64,000 bases of DNA from Myxococcales bacterium. Its GTDB lineage: Bacteria > Myxococcota > Myxococcia > Myxococcales > Anaeromyxobacteraceae. Within the stretch, counting starts at the first letter, position 1. Each line of letters begins with the position of its first letter. This document shows positions 1-8,782 of this stretch, piece by piece. The stretch covers positions 186,001 through 250,000 of the forward strand of contig JAJZQX010000001.1 of the NCBI GenBank assembly GCA_021806645.1. The letters are read 5' to 3'. The notes below the pieces were generated by a model. It ran no database searches. It was given only the letters and a program-made list of their open reading frames with translations, and was not told the origin of the DNA. A program made the translations under genes and the position numbers.

Positions 1-570
1 ATCTACCCGACCCACCGGCTGCTCTTCGGGTTGAAGGACCCGTCGCTGGCCGCGCTCCTGCCGCGGCTGGAGCACTACTTCAAGGTCCAGCTGGTGGAGG
101 AGAGCCTCCGCAAGCCGGTCGGGCGCGCCTGGGCGGTGGCCCGGCTCGGCGAGCACGCCGGCAAGGCAACCGCCTTCCTCATGGTGACCGCCGAGGACCA
201 GCGCGCCCGCATCCTCACCCTGCGCGACGACGTCGATCTCTCCGACACCGAGCTGCCGGCCAACCGGACGCTCCGGGCGCTCGACGTCACGGTGCTCCAC
301 GCGGTCCTCTTCCAGCACCTGCTCGGCCTCTCTCCACGCTCGCAGGAGAACGAGGAGAACCTCACCTACGTCCGCGACGCCGGCGAGGCGGTCAACCGTG
401 TCCTCTCCGGCGAGCACCAGGTGGGGTTCCTGCTCAACCCGACGCCCATGTGGCAGGTGGAGGCGGTGGGCGACGCCGGCGAGACCATGCCGCAGAAGAG
501 CACGCTCTTCGCGCCACGGCTGCCGAGCGGCCTGGTGATGCGGGCCATCGACCCGCACCAGCGGCCATAA
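1..570 (+). CDS. DUF1015 family protein, C-terminal part (cut by window edge)
   Basis: The frame is open from base 1 to a TAA at 568-570, so about 189 residues of the C-terminal part are visible and the start lies outside the window. The visible part opens with IYPTHRLLFGL and ends with MPQKSTLFAPRLPSGLVM, both typical of the C-terminal region of DUF1015 proteins, a family of about 400 residues with no established biochemical role. No catalytic motif can be named. A short non-coding gap separates it from hemB on the same strand. Family assignment is from remembered motif patterns. Confidence 0.75.
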   Translation: MYPTHRLLFGLKDPSLAALLPRLEHYFKVQLVEESLRKPVGRAWAVARLGEHAGKATAFLMVTAEDQRARILTLRDDVDLSDTELPANRTLRALDVTVLHAVLFQHLLGLSPRSQENEENLTYVRDAGEAVNRVLSGEHQVGFLLNPTPMWQVEAVGDAGETMPQKSTLFAPRLPSGLVMRAIDPHQRP

Positions 571-778
571 TCGCGACGGCGCCGGCTTCTGGTGGCGCCG
601 CCGCAAGCTCTGTGCACTGCTCCTCACCTGGACCACTCCCCGTGGGGACGGGAGTCCCGTCGGCCAGGTCCCGACCCCCCAAGGCCCCAACCGGTGCCGT
701 CACGGGTGGGCCGCGGCCGGCCGGTCGAATGGCCGCTCGCGACTTTCCCGCCGCCCGCGGTTGGGCTAGAGATCGCCC

Positions 779-1804
779 ATGCCCTTTCCGCAGGAACGCC
801 CACGCAGGATGCGCCGCACCGAGGCGCTGCGTCGCCTCGTCCGCGAGACGGTGCTGTCCCCCGACGACCTGGTCTGGCCGCTCTTCGCGGTCCCGGGGCA
901 AAAGGTCCGCCACGCCGTGAAGAGCATGCCGGGCGTCTTCCAGCTCTCGGTCGACGAGCTGGTGGCCGAGGCGCAGGCCGGGTGGGAGGCCGGCGTCCGC
1001 TCCGTAATCCTCTTCGGCATCCCGGAGCGGAAGGACGCCGCCGGCTCCGGCGCCTACGCCGAGGACGGCATCATCCCGCGCGCGGTCCGGGCGCTGAAGC
1101 AGGCGCTCCCCGGGCTGGTCGTCATGACCGACGTCTGCATGTGCGAGTACACCGACCACGGTCACTGCGGCATCCTCAAGGCCCCGGTGGCCGGCGGTCC
1201 CGGGCAGGACCTGGTGGTCGACAACGACCTGACCCTGCCGCTGCTGGCGCGCGAGGCGGTGGCCCACGCCAGGGCCGGCGCCGACGTGGTGGCGCCGTCC
1301 GACATGATGGACGGCCGGGTCGCCGCCATCCGCCAGGGGCTCGACGCGGCCGGCTTCACCGACGTCCCCATCCTATCCTACGCCGCCAAGTTCGCCGGCG
1401 CCTTCTACGGCCCGTTCCGCGACGCGGCCGAGAGCGCGCCGGTGGAGGGGCCGGGCGTGCCGAAGGACCGCAAGGGCTACCAGATGGATCCGGCCAACGG
1501 GCGCGAGGCGCTCCGCGAAGTGGCGCTCGACATCGCCGAGGGCGCCGACATGGTGATGGTGAAGCCGGCCGTACCCTACCTCGACATCGTCCGGCAGGTC
1601 CGCGACCGCTTCGACGTGCCGGTGAGCGCCTACCACGTGAGCGGTGAGTACGCGATGATCAAGGCCGCCGCCGAGCGCGGCTGGATCGACGGCGAGCGCG
1701 TCATGCTGGAGACGCTGCTCTGCTGCCGGCGCGCCGGCGCCGACTTCATCCTCACCTACGCGGCCAGGGACGTGGCCGCCACTCTGACCGGGGCCACGCG
1801 GTGA
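779..1804 (+). CDS. hemB: delta-aminolevulinic acid dehydratase (porphobilinogen synthase)
   Basis: Cytoplasmic enzyme that condenses two 5-aminolevulinate molecules to porphobilinogen, the second common step of tetrapyrrole (heme) synthesis. The 341-residue length is normal. The Schiff-base lysines are visible as K204 ([14 protein letters not shown]) and K262 ([10 protein letters not shown]). The metal site [14 protein letters not shown] (C120, C122, C130) has the three cysteines of the zinc-dependent class. The ATG at 779 is used; it has no strong Shine-Dalgarno sequence. The stop overlaps the GTG of the next gene by four bases, so hemB heads a coupled hemB/small protein/RDD cluster. Confidence 0.97.
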   Translation: MPFPQERPRRMRRTEALRRLVRETVLSPDDLVWPLFAVPGQKVRHAVKSMPGVFQLSVDELVAEAQAGWEAGVRSVILFGIPERKDAAGSGAYAEDGIIPRAVRALKQALPGLVVMTDVCMCEYTDHGHCGILKAPVAGGPGQDLVVDNDLTLPLLAREAVAHARAGADVVAPSDMMDGRVAAIRQGLDAAGFTDVPILSYAAKFAGAFYGPFRDAAESAPVEGPGVPKDRKGYQMDPANGREALREVALDIAEGADMVMVKPAVPYLDIVRQVRDRFDVPVSAYHVSGEYAMIKAAAERGWIDGERVMLETLLCCRRAGADFILTYAARDVAATLTGATR

Positions 1805-2010
1805 GCGGCGGCGGCGACGGCTCCTACCGGGTGGTGGAGGTGTCGCCCGTCGCCGAGGAGACCCTCGAGCAGGCGCTCAACGGCCGCGCCGCCGAGGGCT
1901 GGAGCTTCGAGTCGATCCATTTCGTGACCCGCGAGGCCTCGCACCGCCCCGCCATGGCCTACCTCTTCTTCGTGCGCCAGGCGCCGGCGCGGAAGGGGAA
2001 GCGGTCGTGA
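1801..2010 (+). CDS. small DUF4177-like protein
   Basis: A 69-residue protein starting at a GTG that overlaps the hemB stop (GTGA) and ending with a TGA that overlaps the next GTG start, so all three genes are probably translationally coupled. It reads YRVVEV near the N-terminus, then an amphipathic helix and [10 protein letters not shown], then YLFFVRQ near the end. This alternation of strand, helix, GW(E/S) and strand resembles DUF4177 proteins, which have no known activity. No membrane segment or catalytic residues are seen. Confidence 0.6.
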   Translation: MSGGGDGSYRVVEVSPVAEETLEQALNGRAAEGWSFESIHFVTREASHRPAMAYLFFVRQAPARKGKRS

Positions 2011-2567
2011 ACGCCGCCGAGCCCCGCCGCGACCAGCCGCCGTATGCCAAGGCCGACCTCACGCTGCGCGGCCTGGCGCGTGGCTTCGACTTCGCCATCG
2101 CGCTGGTGCTCGGGCTGGCCGCGCCCTTCGTGGTCGGGCCGCTGCTGGCGGCCGGCTATCTTGCCGTGGCCGACGGGCTGCTCCACGGCCAGTCCCCGGG
2201 CAAGCGGATGTTCGGCGTGCGCGTGGTGGTGCCGGCGCGGCGGGTCTCGGCCGGCTTCGCCGAGTCGCTGCAGCGCAACGCCCTCTTCGCCGTGGTGGCG
2301 CTCTGCTGGGCGCTCCCGCTGCTCTGGCCGGTCTTCCTGCTGGTGGGCCTGCCGGTGGTCGCGGTCGAGGCCTGGCGGGCCTGGCGCGAGCCGCTCGGCC
2401 GCCGCTACGGCGACGTGATGGCCGAGACGCAGGTGGTTGACGGCAAGGTGATGCTCGGCGATCCCGCGCCCGCCCGGCTCGGCGCCGTCACCCCGGCCCC
2501 TCCCGGCCAGGCCGCGCGCACCGCCGGGGAGCCGCCCGCCTTTCACCCGTCACCGCCGGCGTGCTAG
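2007..2567 (+). CDS. RDD family membrane protein
   Basis: A 186-residue protein with a GTG start overlapping the preceding stop by four bases. The RDD signature is visible as RGFDFAIALVLGL in the first membrane helix, followed by a second hydrophobic segment, the conserved GQSPGKRMFGVRVV segment and a third pair of helices (ALFAVVALCWALPLLWPVFLLVGLPVV region). RDD proteins are small inner-membrane proteins; some have been linked to ion transport, but no substrate can be assigned. The last 35 residues are Pro/Ala-rich and look unstructured. Confidence 0.8.
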   Translation: MNAAEPRRDQPPYAKADLTLRGLARGFDFAIALVLGLAAPFVVGPLLAAGYLAVADGLLHGQSPGKRMFGVRVVVPARRVSAGFAESLQRNALFAVVALCWALPLLWPVFLLVGLPVVAVEAWRAWREPLGRRYGDVMAETQVVDGKVMLGDPAPARLGAVTPAPPGQAARTAGEPPAFHPSPPAC

Positions 2568-2613
2568 GTATGGCCCCCCGGATTTCCCGACCTTGGACTC
2601 CCCAGGAGGAAGC

Positions 2614-2721
2614 ATGGCCAACTCGAAGAGCAAGCACATCCGCATGAAGGCCCGCCGTCGCCAGCAGTGGAAGGCGCAGAAGAAGCGCCAGGCGGCCGCC
2701 AAGAAGTCGACCAAGAAGTAG
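2614..2721 (+). CDS. 35-residue highly basic protein
   Basis: A short frame from ATG 2614 to TAG 2719-2721, preceded by a strong Shine-Dalgarno AGGAGGA at 2604-2610 three bases before the ATG. The product (starts MANSKSKHIRMKARRRQQWK, ends KKSTKK) contains about 17 Lys/Arg in 35 residues and no acidic residue, like small ribosomal or nucleic-acid-binding proteins. It does not match a ribosomal protein I know. The strong ribosome site and clean codon usage argue that it is real. It lies just after the RDD gene and ends about 75 bases before a convergent gene. Confidence 0.65.
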   Translation: MANSKSKHIRMKARRRQQWKAQKKRQAAAKKSTKK

Positions 2722-2795
2722 GCGGACCAAGTCGAGGCAGCTGGCGGGCGGGGGAAACCCCGCCCGGCGCATGTCCAGGGCTCGACCGCGTGGCC

Positions 2796-3728
2796 CTAGA
2801 ATATCAGCCCGACGCCGAGCTCCGGTCCCTCGAAACGCGCCGCGGGGCCGGTACGCGAGTCGCCGGCCACGTCGATGACCCGGTAGCCGCCGAGCAACGA
2901 GAACGGTCCGGCGCGGAGCGCCACCGCGGCCCGCAGGTCGACGACCTGGACCGGGAAGGGCGTGAGGCGGGCGTGCCCCTCGAGGCCGAACGGGCCGACC
3001 AGGCCGAGGTTGGCCGAGGCGCCGACGTCGGGGCCAAAGGCGTCGGTGGGACCGCCGTAAGTCGAGACCGGGACCGAGAGCCAGGAGCCGCCCGCCTGGA
3101 GCCGAAGCCGGTAGGCCGGGCCCTCCAGGATCGGGAAGGCGAAGTGGGCCGAGCCGAAGCCATAGGCGTCCTGCGAGCCGTCGAGGCCACCGGCCATGAC
3201 CCCGCCATGGCTCGGCGCGAAGGCGTCGATGGCCAGGTCGAAGCCGCCGCGCCGGCCGTCCACGGTGAAGGCCAGCCCCACCGCGCCGCTGGTGCCCGAG
3301 CCGGCAGCCCCGGTGGCGCGCATGGTGGACGCGAGCCGATGAGCGGGAGGGGCCCCCTCGACGCCATAGGCGGGGAACGGCTCAGGATAGAGCGGGTAGA
3401 GCGGGGCGTAGCCATAACCCCATCCAAAGCCCCACCAGTACGGAGGAGGGTAGTAGACCGGCGGCGGGGAGCCCCACGAGCCTGAGCTCGCGCCCGGCCC
3501 GGGCGGCGGGGGTCGGCGCGACGTGGGCGGCGGCGGGCGAGTCGCGGTGGCCTCCGGGGGTGGTGGGCGATCGGCCCGGGATGGGGCAGCCAGCGCGGGC
3601 TCGGGCTGATCGGTGCGCGCCGAGGGCGCCGGGGATCTCGACGGCGGCGGCGGGCGTGTGCGCCCCTGCGCCCCGGCGAGCACCGGGGTGGCAAGGAGCA
3701 GGGCGAGCGAGACGGACGTGATGCGCAT
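2796..3728 (-). CDS. exported Pro-rich protein with outer-membrane beta-barrel-like C-terminus
   Basis: A 310-residue product starting at ATG 3726-3728, chosen because GGAGGT lies just upstream and a signal peptide follows at once (MRITSVSLALLLATPVLAGAQ). After the signal come about 75 residues rich in Pro, Arg and Ser, then a Tyr/Trp/Pro/Gly stretch (PPPYWWGFGWGYGYAPLYP), then about 180 residues of alternating strands ending in GVGLIF, a terminal Phe typical of outer-membrane barrels. Function unknown. It is convergent with the 35-residue protein gene. An in-frame start 10 codons earlier would disrupt the signal peptide. Confidence 0.7.
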   Translation of the reverse strand: MRITSVSLALLLATPVLAGAQGRTRPPPPSRSPAPSARTDQPEPALAAPSRADRPPPPEATATRPPPPTSRRPPPPGPGASSGSWGSPPPVYYPPPYWWGFGWGYGYAPLYPLYPEPFPAYGVEGAPPAHRLASTMRATGAAGSGTSGAVGLAFTVDGRRGGFDLAIDAFAPSHGGVMAGGLDGSQDAYGFGSAHFAFPILEGPAYRLRLQAGGSWLSVPVSTYGGPTDAFGPDVGASANLGLVGPFGLEGHARLTPFPVQVVDLRAAVALRAGPFSLLGGYRVIDVAGDSRTGPAARFEGPELGVGLIF

Positions 3729-3927
3729 GGCCAGACCTCCGGGGACGTCAGAGAGCAACCCCGGTGCCAGCGGGGGTGCGCGCGGTGGGGCTCTCCAACC
3801 GACCGACGTCCCAAGCAGTTTGCGCCGGGGAGGGCGACGCCGTCGAGTGGCGTGCCGTGGAGGGACACTCCGGTGACGCCGCCAATCGACACATGGGCGC
3901 GGCTCTGGCCGCGGGTCACGAACGGGC

Positions 3928-3957
3928 TTGACGCGGGCGGCGGGGGCGCGCTAATAA
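3928..3957 (+). promoter_or_regulatory. sigma-70 type promoter of tRNA-Ala
   Basis: TTGACG at 3928-3933 and TAATAA at 3952-3957 are separated by 18 bases, and the tRNA begins 35 bases further on. The -35 matches 5 of 6 consensus bases and the -10 about 3 of 6. The short AT-rich patch stands out in very GC-rich surroundings. Confidence 0.55.
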
Positions 3958-3991
3958 CCGCCCTCCCTGATGTCCGGGGAGCAATGACCTT

Positions 3992-4067
3992 GGGCTCGTG
4001 GCGCAGCTGGGAGCGCGCCTGAATGGCATTCAGGAGGTCACCGGTTCGATCCCGGTCGGGTCCACCA
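3992..4067 (+). tRNA. tRNA-Ala (anticodon GGC)
   Basis: The 76-base sequence folds by eye into a full cloverleaf. The acceptor stem GGGCTCG/CGGGTCC includes the G3:U70 pair that identifies alanine tRNA. The D arm is GCGC/GCGC, the anticodon stem CCTGA/TCAGG with loop ATGGCAT gives anticodon GGC (reads GCC/GCU), and the T arm is ACCGG-TTCGATC-CCGGT. CCA is encoded at 4065-4067. No second tRNA follows. Confidence 0.97.
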
Positions 4068-4133
4068 GTACAGATGAACGCGGGCGGCCAGGTGACTGGC
4101 CGCCCGTCTCATTGGAGGGTTGCGAAGTCGCCG

Positions 4134-4400
4134 CTACTGCGGCTTGAACTCGGGCGGCGCGTCGGCGCCCGGCCCGAAGAAGAACTGTTCGCACTGCCCG
4201 TAGAGGATCTGGGTGGTGCGGGGATCGGCCGGCGAGAGCCGGTACTCGTTCATGATCATCTTGAAGTGCTCGAGCCACATCTTCCAGGCCTCCTGGGAGA
4301 CCTCGTCGAAGACACGCTGCCCCAGTTCGTTGGGGAACGGCTTGAAGGTCATCCCGGGGAGTTCCCGGCCGAGCTTCCTGCACATCACCATCCGCGCCAT
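4134..4400 (-). CDS. yggX: probable Fe(2+)-trafficking protein (YggX family)
   Basis: An 88-residue protein starting at ATG 4398-4400 ([19 protein letters not shown]). The family is 85-90 residues long and begins MxRxVxCxKL, so this start fits better than the one 21 codons upstream. The conserved N-terminal Cys (C7), the [19 protein letters not shown] block and the [14 protein letters not shown] helix are all present. YggX proteins protect Fe-S enzymes and may buffer iron in the cytoplasm. It lies downstream of a small XRE regulator on the same strand (95-base gap), so the two may be co-transcribed. The name comes from family motifs. Confidence 0.93.
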   Translation of the reverse strand: MARMVMCRKLGRELPGMTFKPFPNELGQRVFDEVSQEAWKMWLEHFKMIMNEYRLSPADPRTTQILYGQCEQFFFGPGADAPPEFKPQ

Positions 4401-4495
4401 GCGCCGCCTCGCGTTCCTCGAAAGTGGACGCGAAAAGATAGTCGATCCGCCCGGGCGATGCACGCCAGGTTGCGCCCGGGACGGACCGGCCGGTT

Positions 4496-4702
4496 CTAGC
4501 CGAGCAGGTTGAGCGGGTTGACGGAGAGCGCCTTGGCGAGCTGTTCCAGCGTCCCCAGCGGCGGTGTGCGCTGCCCGCGCTCCAGCATCGAGATGTACGA
4601 GACCGACAGGCCGGCCTTGCGGGCGAGCGCCTCCTGCGAGAGCTTGCGGCGCATCCGCTCCGACTTGAGGTTGTCAGCGAACTTGTCAGCGAGACTGGCC
4701 AT
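4496..4702 (-). CDS. small XRE-family helix-turn-helix regulator
   Basis: A 68-residue protein from ATG 4700-4702, with GAGGAG about 10 bases upstream. Nearly all of it is one Cro/C1-type helix-turn-helix domain: [23 protein letters not shown] is the helix-turn-helix core, followed by [16 protein letters not shown]. No ligand or dimerisation domain is attached. Two tandem palindromes and a candidate promoter lie 47-110 bases upstream on its own strand, which suggests self-repression. It precedes yggX and may control it. Targets elsewhere cannot be judged. Confidence 0.88.
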   Translation of the reverse strand: MASLADKFADNLKSERMRRKLSQEALARKAGLSVSYISMLERGQRTPPLGTLEQLAKALSVNPLNLLG

Positions 4703-4748
4703 GGCGTGGTGCTCCTCGTGGATCGACGGGCGAAGTGGTTCGCGGGGT

Positions 4749-4778
4749 CCTGCACTGCAGGTGGTGTCCGCACTGCGG
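4749..4778 (-). promoter_or_regulatory. tandem palindromic operator of the XRE gene
   Basis: Two related palindromes with an odd central base lie side by side: CCTGCACTGCAGG (4749-4761) and CCGCACTGCGG (4768-4778). Both share the core GCACTGC, and their centres are 18 bases apart. They sit just downstream of a candidate -10 box and upstream of the XRE start, the usual place for operators of a self-repressing small helix-turn-helix protein. The binding partner is inferred from position. Confidence 0.5.
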
Positions 4779-4781
4779 GGA

Positions 4782-4811
4782 ATAGCACTTCGAGCGGACG
4801 ATTGCTGTCCC
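4782..4811 (-). promoter_or_regulatory. candidate promoter of XRE-yggX
   Basis: Read on the minus strand, GGGACA (4806-4811) and TGCTAT (4782-4787) are separated by 18 bases. The match to sigma-70 consensus is modest (4/6 and 3/6), but the placement directly before the tandem palindromes makes it plausible. Confidence 0.35.
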
Positions 4812-4940
4812 ACGATAGAGTGGCCCTGCCCGGCCATCGCACTCCAAGTAAATCCATCCCGGCGAGGTGAAACTGACCCATGCACGGGTGGTCCAGGCAA
4901 GCAACCAGGGGGCGCCGAGGGGTCAACGCCGGCGGGGGCT

Positions 4941-6158
4941 CTAGCCCTCGGCGGAAGGGCCAAGCACGATGGCCTCGACGCTCGCGCCGCGCGCAAACCT
5001 GGCGCGCCCCGCCGGCAGGACCGCGAACGCGCCCACATCCGCGGTCGAGGTGAGATCGCCGCTCACCTGCGTCCGGAGCGGCACCACCCACGCCTCGCCG
5101 TGGCGCGAAACCACCCGTGACCGCAGGTAGACGGCCAGTTCCGGAGGCTTAGCTTGCGGGGTGTCGAGCCGGGCCCGGATCACGATCCGTCCGGAGCCCG
5201 GGAGTCCCCCCAGCGCACGGAGGGCGGGCCGGGCGAAGAGCTCGAAGCCCACCAGGGCGCTGGCCGGATTGCCAGGCAGGCCGAAGACCAGCGTGCGCGC
5301 GAGCCGCCCGAAGAGGAGCGGCTTGCCCGGCCGCATCGCCACCCGCCAGAAGTCGATGGCGGCGCCCGCGTCGGCCAGCGCGCCACGGACCAGGTCTCGC
5401 TCGCCCACCGAGACGCCGCCGATGGTGAGCAGGACGTCGGCGGAGCGGGCCCGGACGATGGCCCGGCGCAGCGCCGCGGGGCGATCCGGCGCGATCCCGA
5501 GGAGGCGGGGCTCGCCGCCGGCCTCGCGCACGGCCGCGGCCAGCGCATGGGCATTCGACTCTATGATCTGGCCGAGCCCGGGGCGCCGCCCGAGGGGCAC
5601 CACCTCGTCGCCGGTGGCCAGGATCGCGACCACCGGCCGCCGCGCCACCGGCACGCGGACGAAGCCGAGCGCCGCCGCCAGGCCGATGGCGCCCGGATCG
5701 AGCCGCGTTCCGGCGGGGAGGGCCACCGCGCCGCGGACCACGTCGCTGCCGGGCGGTCGCACGAAGCGCCCCGCCTCGCCGGCCCGCTCGAAGCGGGCCT
5801 CGGCGCCGCTCACCGCCACCCGCTCCTGCATCTCGACGCCGTCGGCGCCGCGCGGCAGCGGCGCTCCGGTGAAGATCCGCAGGCAGGTCCCGGGGCGCAG
5901 CGTCCCGCGCCACGGGTGACCGGCCGCGACCGTGCCGGCGACCCGAAGCCGAACGCCGGGGCGCGGCACCTGAGCGGCCCGGAAGGCGAAGCCGTCCATG
6001 GTGGAGGTGGCGAAGGAGGGCAGCGGCGCGCGGGCGCGGAGCGGAGCAGCCAGCGCGCGCCCTGCCGCGTCGGCCAGCGGCACCCGTTCGGACTCGAGCG
6101 GCCCCAGCCGGCGGGCCTGGGCGAGGATGCGGTCGAGGGCCTCGGCCGGGGAGATCAC
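4941..6158 (-). CDS. moeA: molybdopterin molybdenumtransferase
   Basis: A 405-residue cytoplasmic enzyme that inserts molybdate into adenylated molybdopterin in molybdenum cofactor synthesis. The GTG at 6156-6158 is chosen because the MoeA family starts at this point (ISPAEALDRILAQA) and the length is then normal; the open frame upstream is not MoeA-like. Visible family motifs are TMDGFAFRA, RIFTGAPLPRGAD, ILATGDEVVPLG, IIESNAHAL, TIGGVSVGERD, MRPGKPLLFG and FGLPGNPASA. Divergent from rnr. No other molybdenum cofactor gene is in the window. Confidence 0.95.
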   Translation of the reverse strand: MISPAEALDRILAQARRLGPLESERVPLADAAGRALAAPLRARAPLPSFATSTMDGFAFRAAQVPRPGVRLRVAGTVAAGHPWRGTLRPGTCLRIFTGAPLPRGADGVEMQERVAVSGAEARFERAGEAGRFVRPPGSDVVRGAVALPAGTRLDPGAIGLAAALGFVRVPVARRPVVAILATGDEVVPLGRRPGLGQIIESNAHALAAAVREAGGEPRLLGIAPDRPAALRRAIVRARSADVLLTIGGVSVGERDLVRGALADAGAAIDFWRVAMRPGKPLLFGRLARTLVFGLPGNPASALVGFELFARPALRALGGLPGSGRIVIRARLDTPQAKPPELAVYLRSRVVSRHGEAWVVPLRTQVSGDLTSTADVGAFAVLPAGRARFARGASVEAIVLGPSAEG

Positions 6159-6290
6159 AGCCGACTCATAGCACCACCCGGCCGGCGCGCCAGCGTTTCC
6201 GGGCGGGCCCCGTGGCGCTTGGCGCGGGAGGGGTGCGGTGGGAGGGCCGTCGCCCCCCGGCGCGTTCACATGTAGACTGCCCGCCAACGA

Positions 6291-8756
6291 ATGACCGACC
6301 AGAACAGGCGTGAGCGCCGCCAGGATGCGCTCCTCTCCGCTCTCCGCACCGCCGGCCGTCCCGCCGGCGTCCAGGAGTTGATGCAACGGGCGGGGCTCCA
6401 TGACGGCGACCAGACCGAGGCCAAGCGGATCCTGCGGGACCTGGTCCGCGACGGCACGGCGACGCGTGAGGGCAAGCGGTTCATCCTGGCTGGCGAGGCC
6501 GGCGGTGGCGTCGTCCGAGCCCCGGGCCAGCCGGGCCGGGAGGGCAAGGGCCCACGCGGCGGCGGGCGGAGCGACGGCGTGCTCGGCACGCTGACGCGCC
6601 ACCGTGACGGCTTCGGCTTCGTGGCCCGCCTCGATCGGAACGGCGAGGACATCTTCCTGCCGCCGGGCGAGGCCACCCGCGCGCTCGACGGCGACGTGGT
6701 TCGGGTCGAGGTGGTGCCGGGGCGGGGCGGCCGCTCGGCCGGGCGGCTGCTCGAGGTGGTGGAGCGGCGCCGCCGGTTCCTCATCGGCACCTACCGGGCC
6801 GGACGGCGTGGCGCCGCGGTGGTGCCCGGCGACGTGACGCTCGGCTTCGAGGTCCCGGTCCCCGATTCGAAGCTGGCCACCGAGGGCGACGTGGTCAAGG
6901 TGGCGCTGGCGCCCGGCACCGGTCCGCTGGCGGGCGAGGTGATCGAGGTGATCGGCCGCCCCGGCGAGCCGCGCGTCGAGGTGCTGGGGGTGGCCTACGC
7001 CAAGGGGTTCGCCGACGTCTTCCCCGAGGCGGTGCTGGCCGACGCGGAGCGGGTGCCGGATCAGGTCCGGCCCGAGGACCGGGTGGGGCGGCGCGACCTG
7101 ACCTCGCTGCCGCTCGTCACCATCGACGGGGAAGACGCCCGCGACTTCGACGACGCCGTCTACCTGGAGCGGCTGCCGGCTGGGAAGGGGGGCGCGGCCT
7201 GGCGGCTGGTGGTGGCCATCGCCGACGTCTCGAACTATGTCCGGCAGGGTTCGGCGCTCGACGACGAGGCGCTGCGGCGCGGCACCAGCGTCTACTTCCC
7301 GATGCAGGTGCTGCCCATGCTCCCGGAGCGGCTCAGCAACGGCATCTGCTCGCTCAACCCCGACGTGGAGCGGCTCTGCATGGTGGCCGACATGCTAATC
7401 GGCCCGCGCGGCGAGCCGAAGGGGGTCGAGGTCTACCAGGCGGTCATGAAGAGCGCGGCGCGCTGCACCTACACCGAGGTGGCGCAGGTGCTCGACGGCC
7501 AGCCGGTCCCGCACCGCGAGCGGTTCCGCCCCCAGTTCATGCTCATGGGCGAGTTGCAGGAGCAGCTCACCGCCATGAGGCGGCGGCGCGGCGCCATCGA
7601 CTTCGACCTCCCCGAGGCCAAGATCCTGGTGGACGAGGCGGGGCACGTCAGCGGCATCGAGAAGCGGCCGCGCAACCGGGCCCACCGGGTCGTCGAGGAG
7701 TTCATGCTGGCCGCCAACGAGGCGGTGGCGCTCTGGTTCTCGGCGCGCGAGCTGCCGACCATCTACCGGATCCACGGCACGCCCGACGAGGAGAAGCTGC
7801 GCGCCTTCGTCGAGCTGGCCGAGGCCCACGGCTTCGCGGTGCCTGCCGGCGCGCTCGACCCGCGGGCCCTCGACGAGTTGCTCACCAGGCTGCAGGGCCA
7901 CGCCCAGCAGCGGGCGCTCAACCAGCTGCTCCTGCGCGCCATGATGCAGGCGGTCTACTCGCCCGAGGACTCCGGGCACTTCGGCCTGGCCGCCGACCAC
8001 TACCTCCACTTCACCTCGCCCATCCGGCGTTACCCCGACCTGGTGGTCCACCGCCTGCTGCGCGAGGAGTGGGCCCGGCGCGAGGGGCAGGCGGCCAGGC
8101 GGACCACCGAGGAGGAGCTGGCCGAGCTGGCGTCGCGCTCCAGCGAGCGCGAGCGGGCGGCCATGGAGGCGGAGCGGGAGATCGCCTCCTACTACGCGGC
8201 CCTCTTCATGAAGGACAAGGTGGGAGAGCGCTACCCCGGCAACGTGGCGGCGGTGGCCGAGCCGGGGCTCTTCGTGGAGCTCACCCCCTTCTTCGTCGAA
8301 GGGCTGGTGCGGGCCGAGACCCTCCCCGGCCTGTTCGACCTCGACCCGGTCCACCACGCGCTGCTCGATCGCGGCACCGGCCGCGCCTTCCGCGTCGGCG
8401 ATCCGGTCGAGGTGCAGGTGGCCGACGTGAGCATCGAGCGGCGGCGAATCGACCTGGCGCTGGTCTCCGAGATGCCGAGGTCGGATCCGGCGCTGCAGGG
8501 CGGTCCCCGACCACCGGGGCGGAAGCGGCTGCTCGACGGCGGCGCGAGGGGCGGCCGTGGCGGCAAGGCGGGCGCGGGCCGGCCAGGCGGGAGCAAGCCG
8601 GCCGGGCGGGGCGCGGCGCCCATGGCGAAGGGCGGCTCCAGGCCGGGCGGCGGCAAGAAGGATGGCGCGCCTGGCCACGGCGGCAAGGGCGGGCGCCCGG
8701 GTGGCGGGAAGCCTGGCCGAGGCGGCGGTCGGCGCGGCGGGCGCGGGCGGCGTTAG
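6291..8756 (+). CDS. rnr: ribonuclease R
   Basis: An 821-residue 3'-to-5' exoribonuclease of the RNase II/R family that degrades structured RNA in the cytoplasm. Domain order: winged helix (about 1-65), cold-shock-like OB region (about 85-230), RNB catalytic domain (about 250-600), S1 domain (about 640-725) and a basic tail. The catalytic aspartate motif reads TIDGEDARDFDDAV near residue 280, and DHYLHFTSPIRRYPDL is the usual RNB signature. The last 75 residues are an unusually Gly/Arg/Lys-rich RGG-type tail, likely to bind RNA. ATG 6291 has no clear Shine-Dalgarno. Confidence 0.97.
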   Translation: MTDQNRRERRQDALLSALRTAGRPAGVQELMQRAGLHDGDQTEAKRILRDLVRDGTATREGKRFILAGEAGGGVVRAPGQPGREGKGPRGGGRSDGVLGTLTRHRDGFGFVARLDRNGEDIFLPPGEATRALDGDVVRVEVVPGRGGRSAGRLLEVVERRRRFLIGTYRAGRRGAAVVPGDVTLGFEVPVPDSKLATEGDVVKVALAPGTGPLAGEVIEVIGRPGEPRVEVLGVAYAKGFADVFPEAVLADAERVPDQVRPEDRVGRRDLTSLPLVTIDGEDARDFDDAVYLERLPAGKGGAAWRLVVAIADVSNYVRQGSALDDEALRRGTSVYFPMQVLPMLPERLSNGICSLNPDVERLCMVADMLIGPRGEPKGVEVYQAVMKSAARCTYTEVAQVLDGQPVPHRERFRPQFMLMGELQEQLTAMRRRRGAIDFDLPEAKILVDEAGHVSGIEKRPRNRAHRVVEEFMLAANEAVALWFSARELPTIYRIHGTPDEEKLRAFVELAEAHGFAVPAGALDPRALDELLTRLQGHAQQRALNQLLLRAMMQAVYSPEDSGHFGLAADHYLHFTSPIRRYPDLVVHRLLREEWARREGQAARRTTEEELAELASRSSERERAAMEAEREIASYYAALFMKDKVGERYPGNVAAVAEPGLFVELTPFFVEGLVRAETLPGLFDLDPVHHALLDRGTGRAFRVGDPVEVQVADVSIERRRIDLALVSEMPRSDPALQGGPRPPGRKRLLDGGARGGRGGKAGAGRPGGSKPAGRGAAPMAKGGSRPGGGKKDGAPGHGGKGGRPGGGKPGRGGGRRGGRGRR

Positions 8757-8782
8757 GCAGGCGACCCGGTGCGGAGCTCTCG

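Noticed and set aside
647-661. GACGGGAGTCCCGTC hairpin between the DUF1015 gene and hemB
   Set aside because: The stem is only five base pairs with a five-base loop and no T tract; too weak to call a terminator.
2667-3485. A 272-codon plus-strand frame across the exported Pro-rich protein gene
   Set aside because: The minus-strand product has a signal peptide, a Shine-Dalgarno and a barrel-like end; the plus-strand frame is Arg/Glu/Asp shadow sequence.
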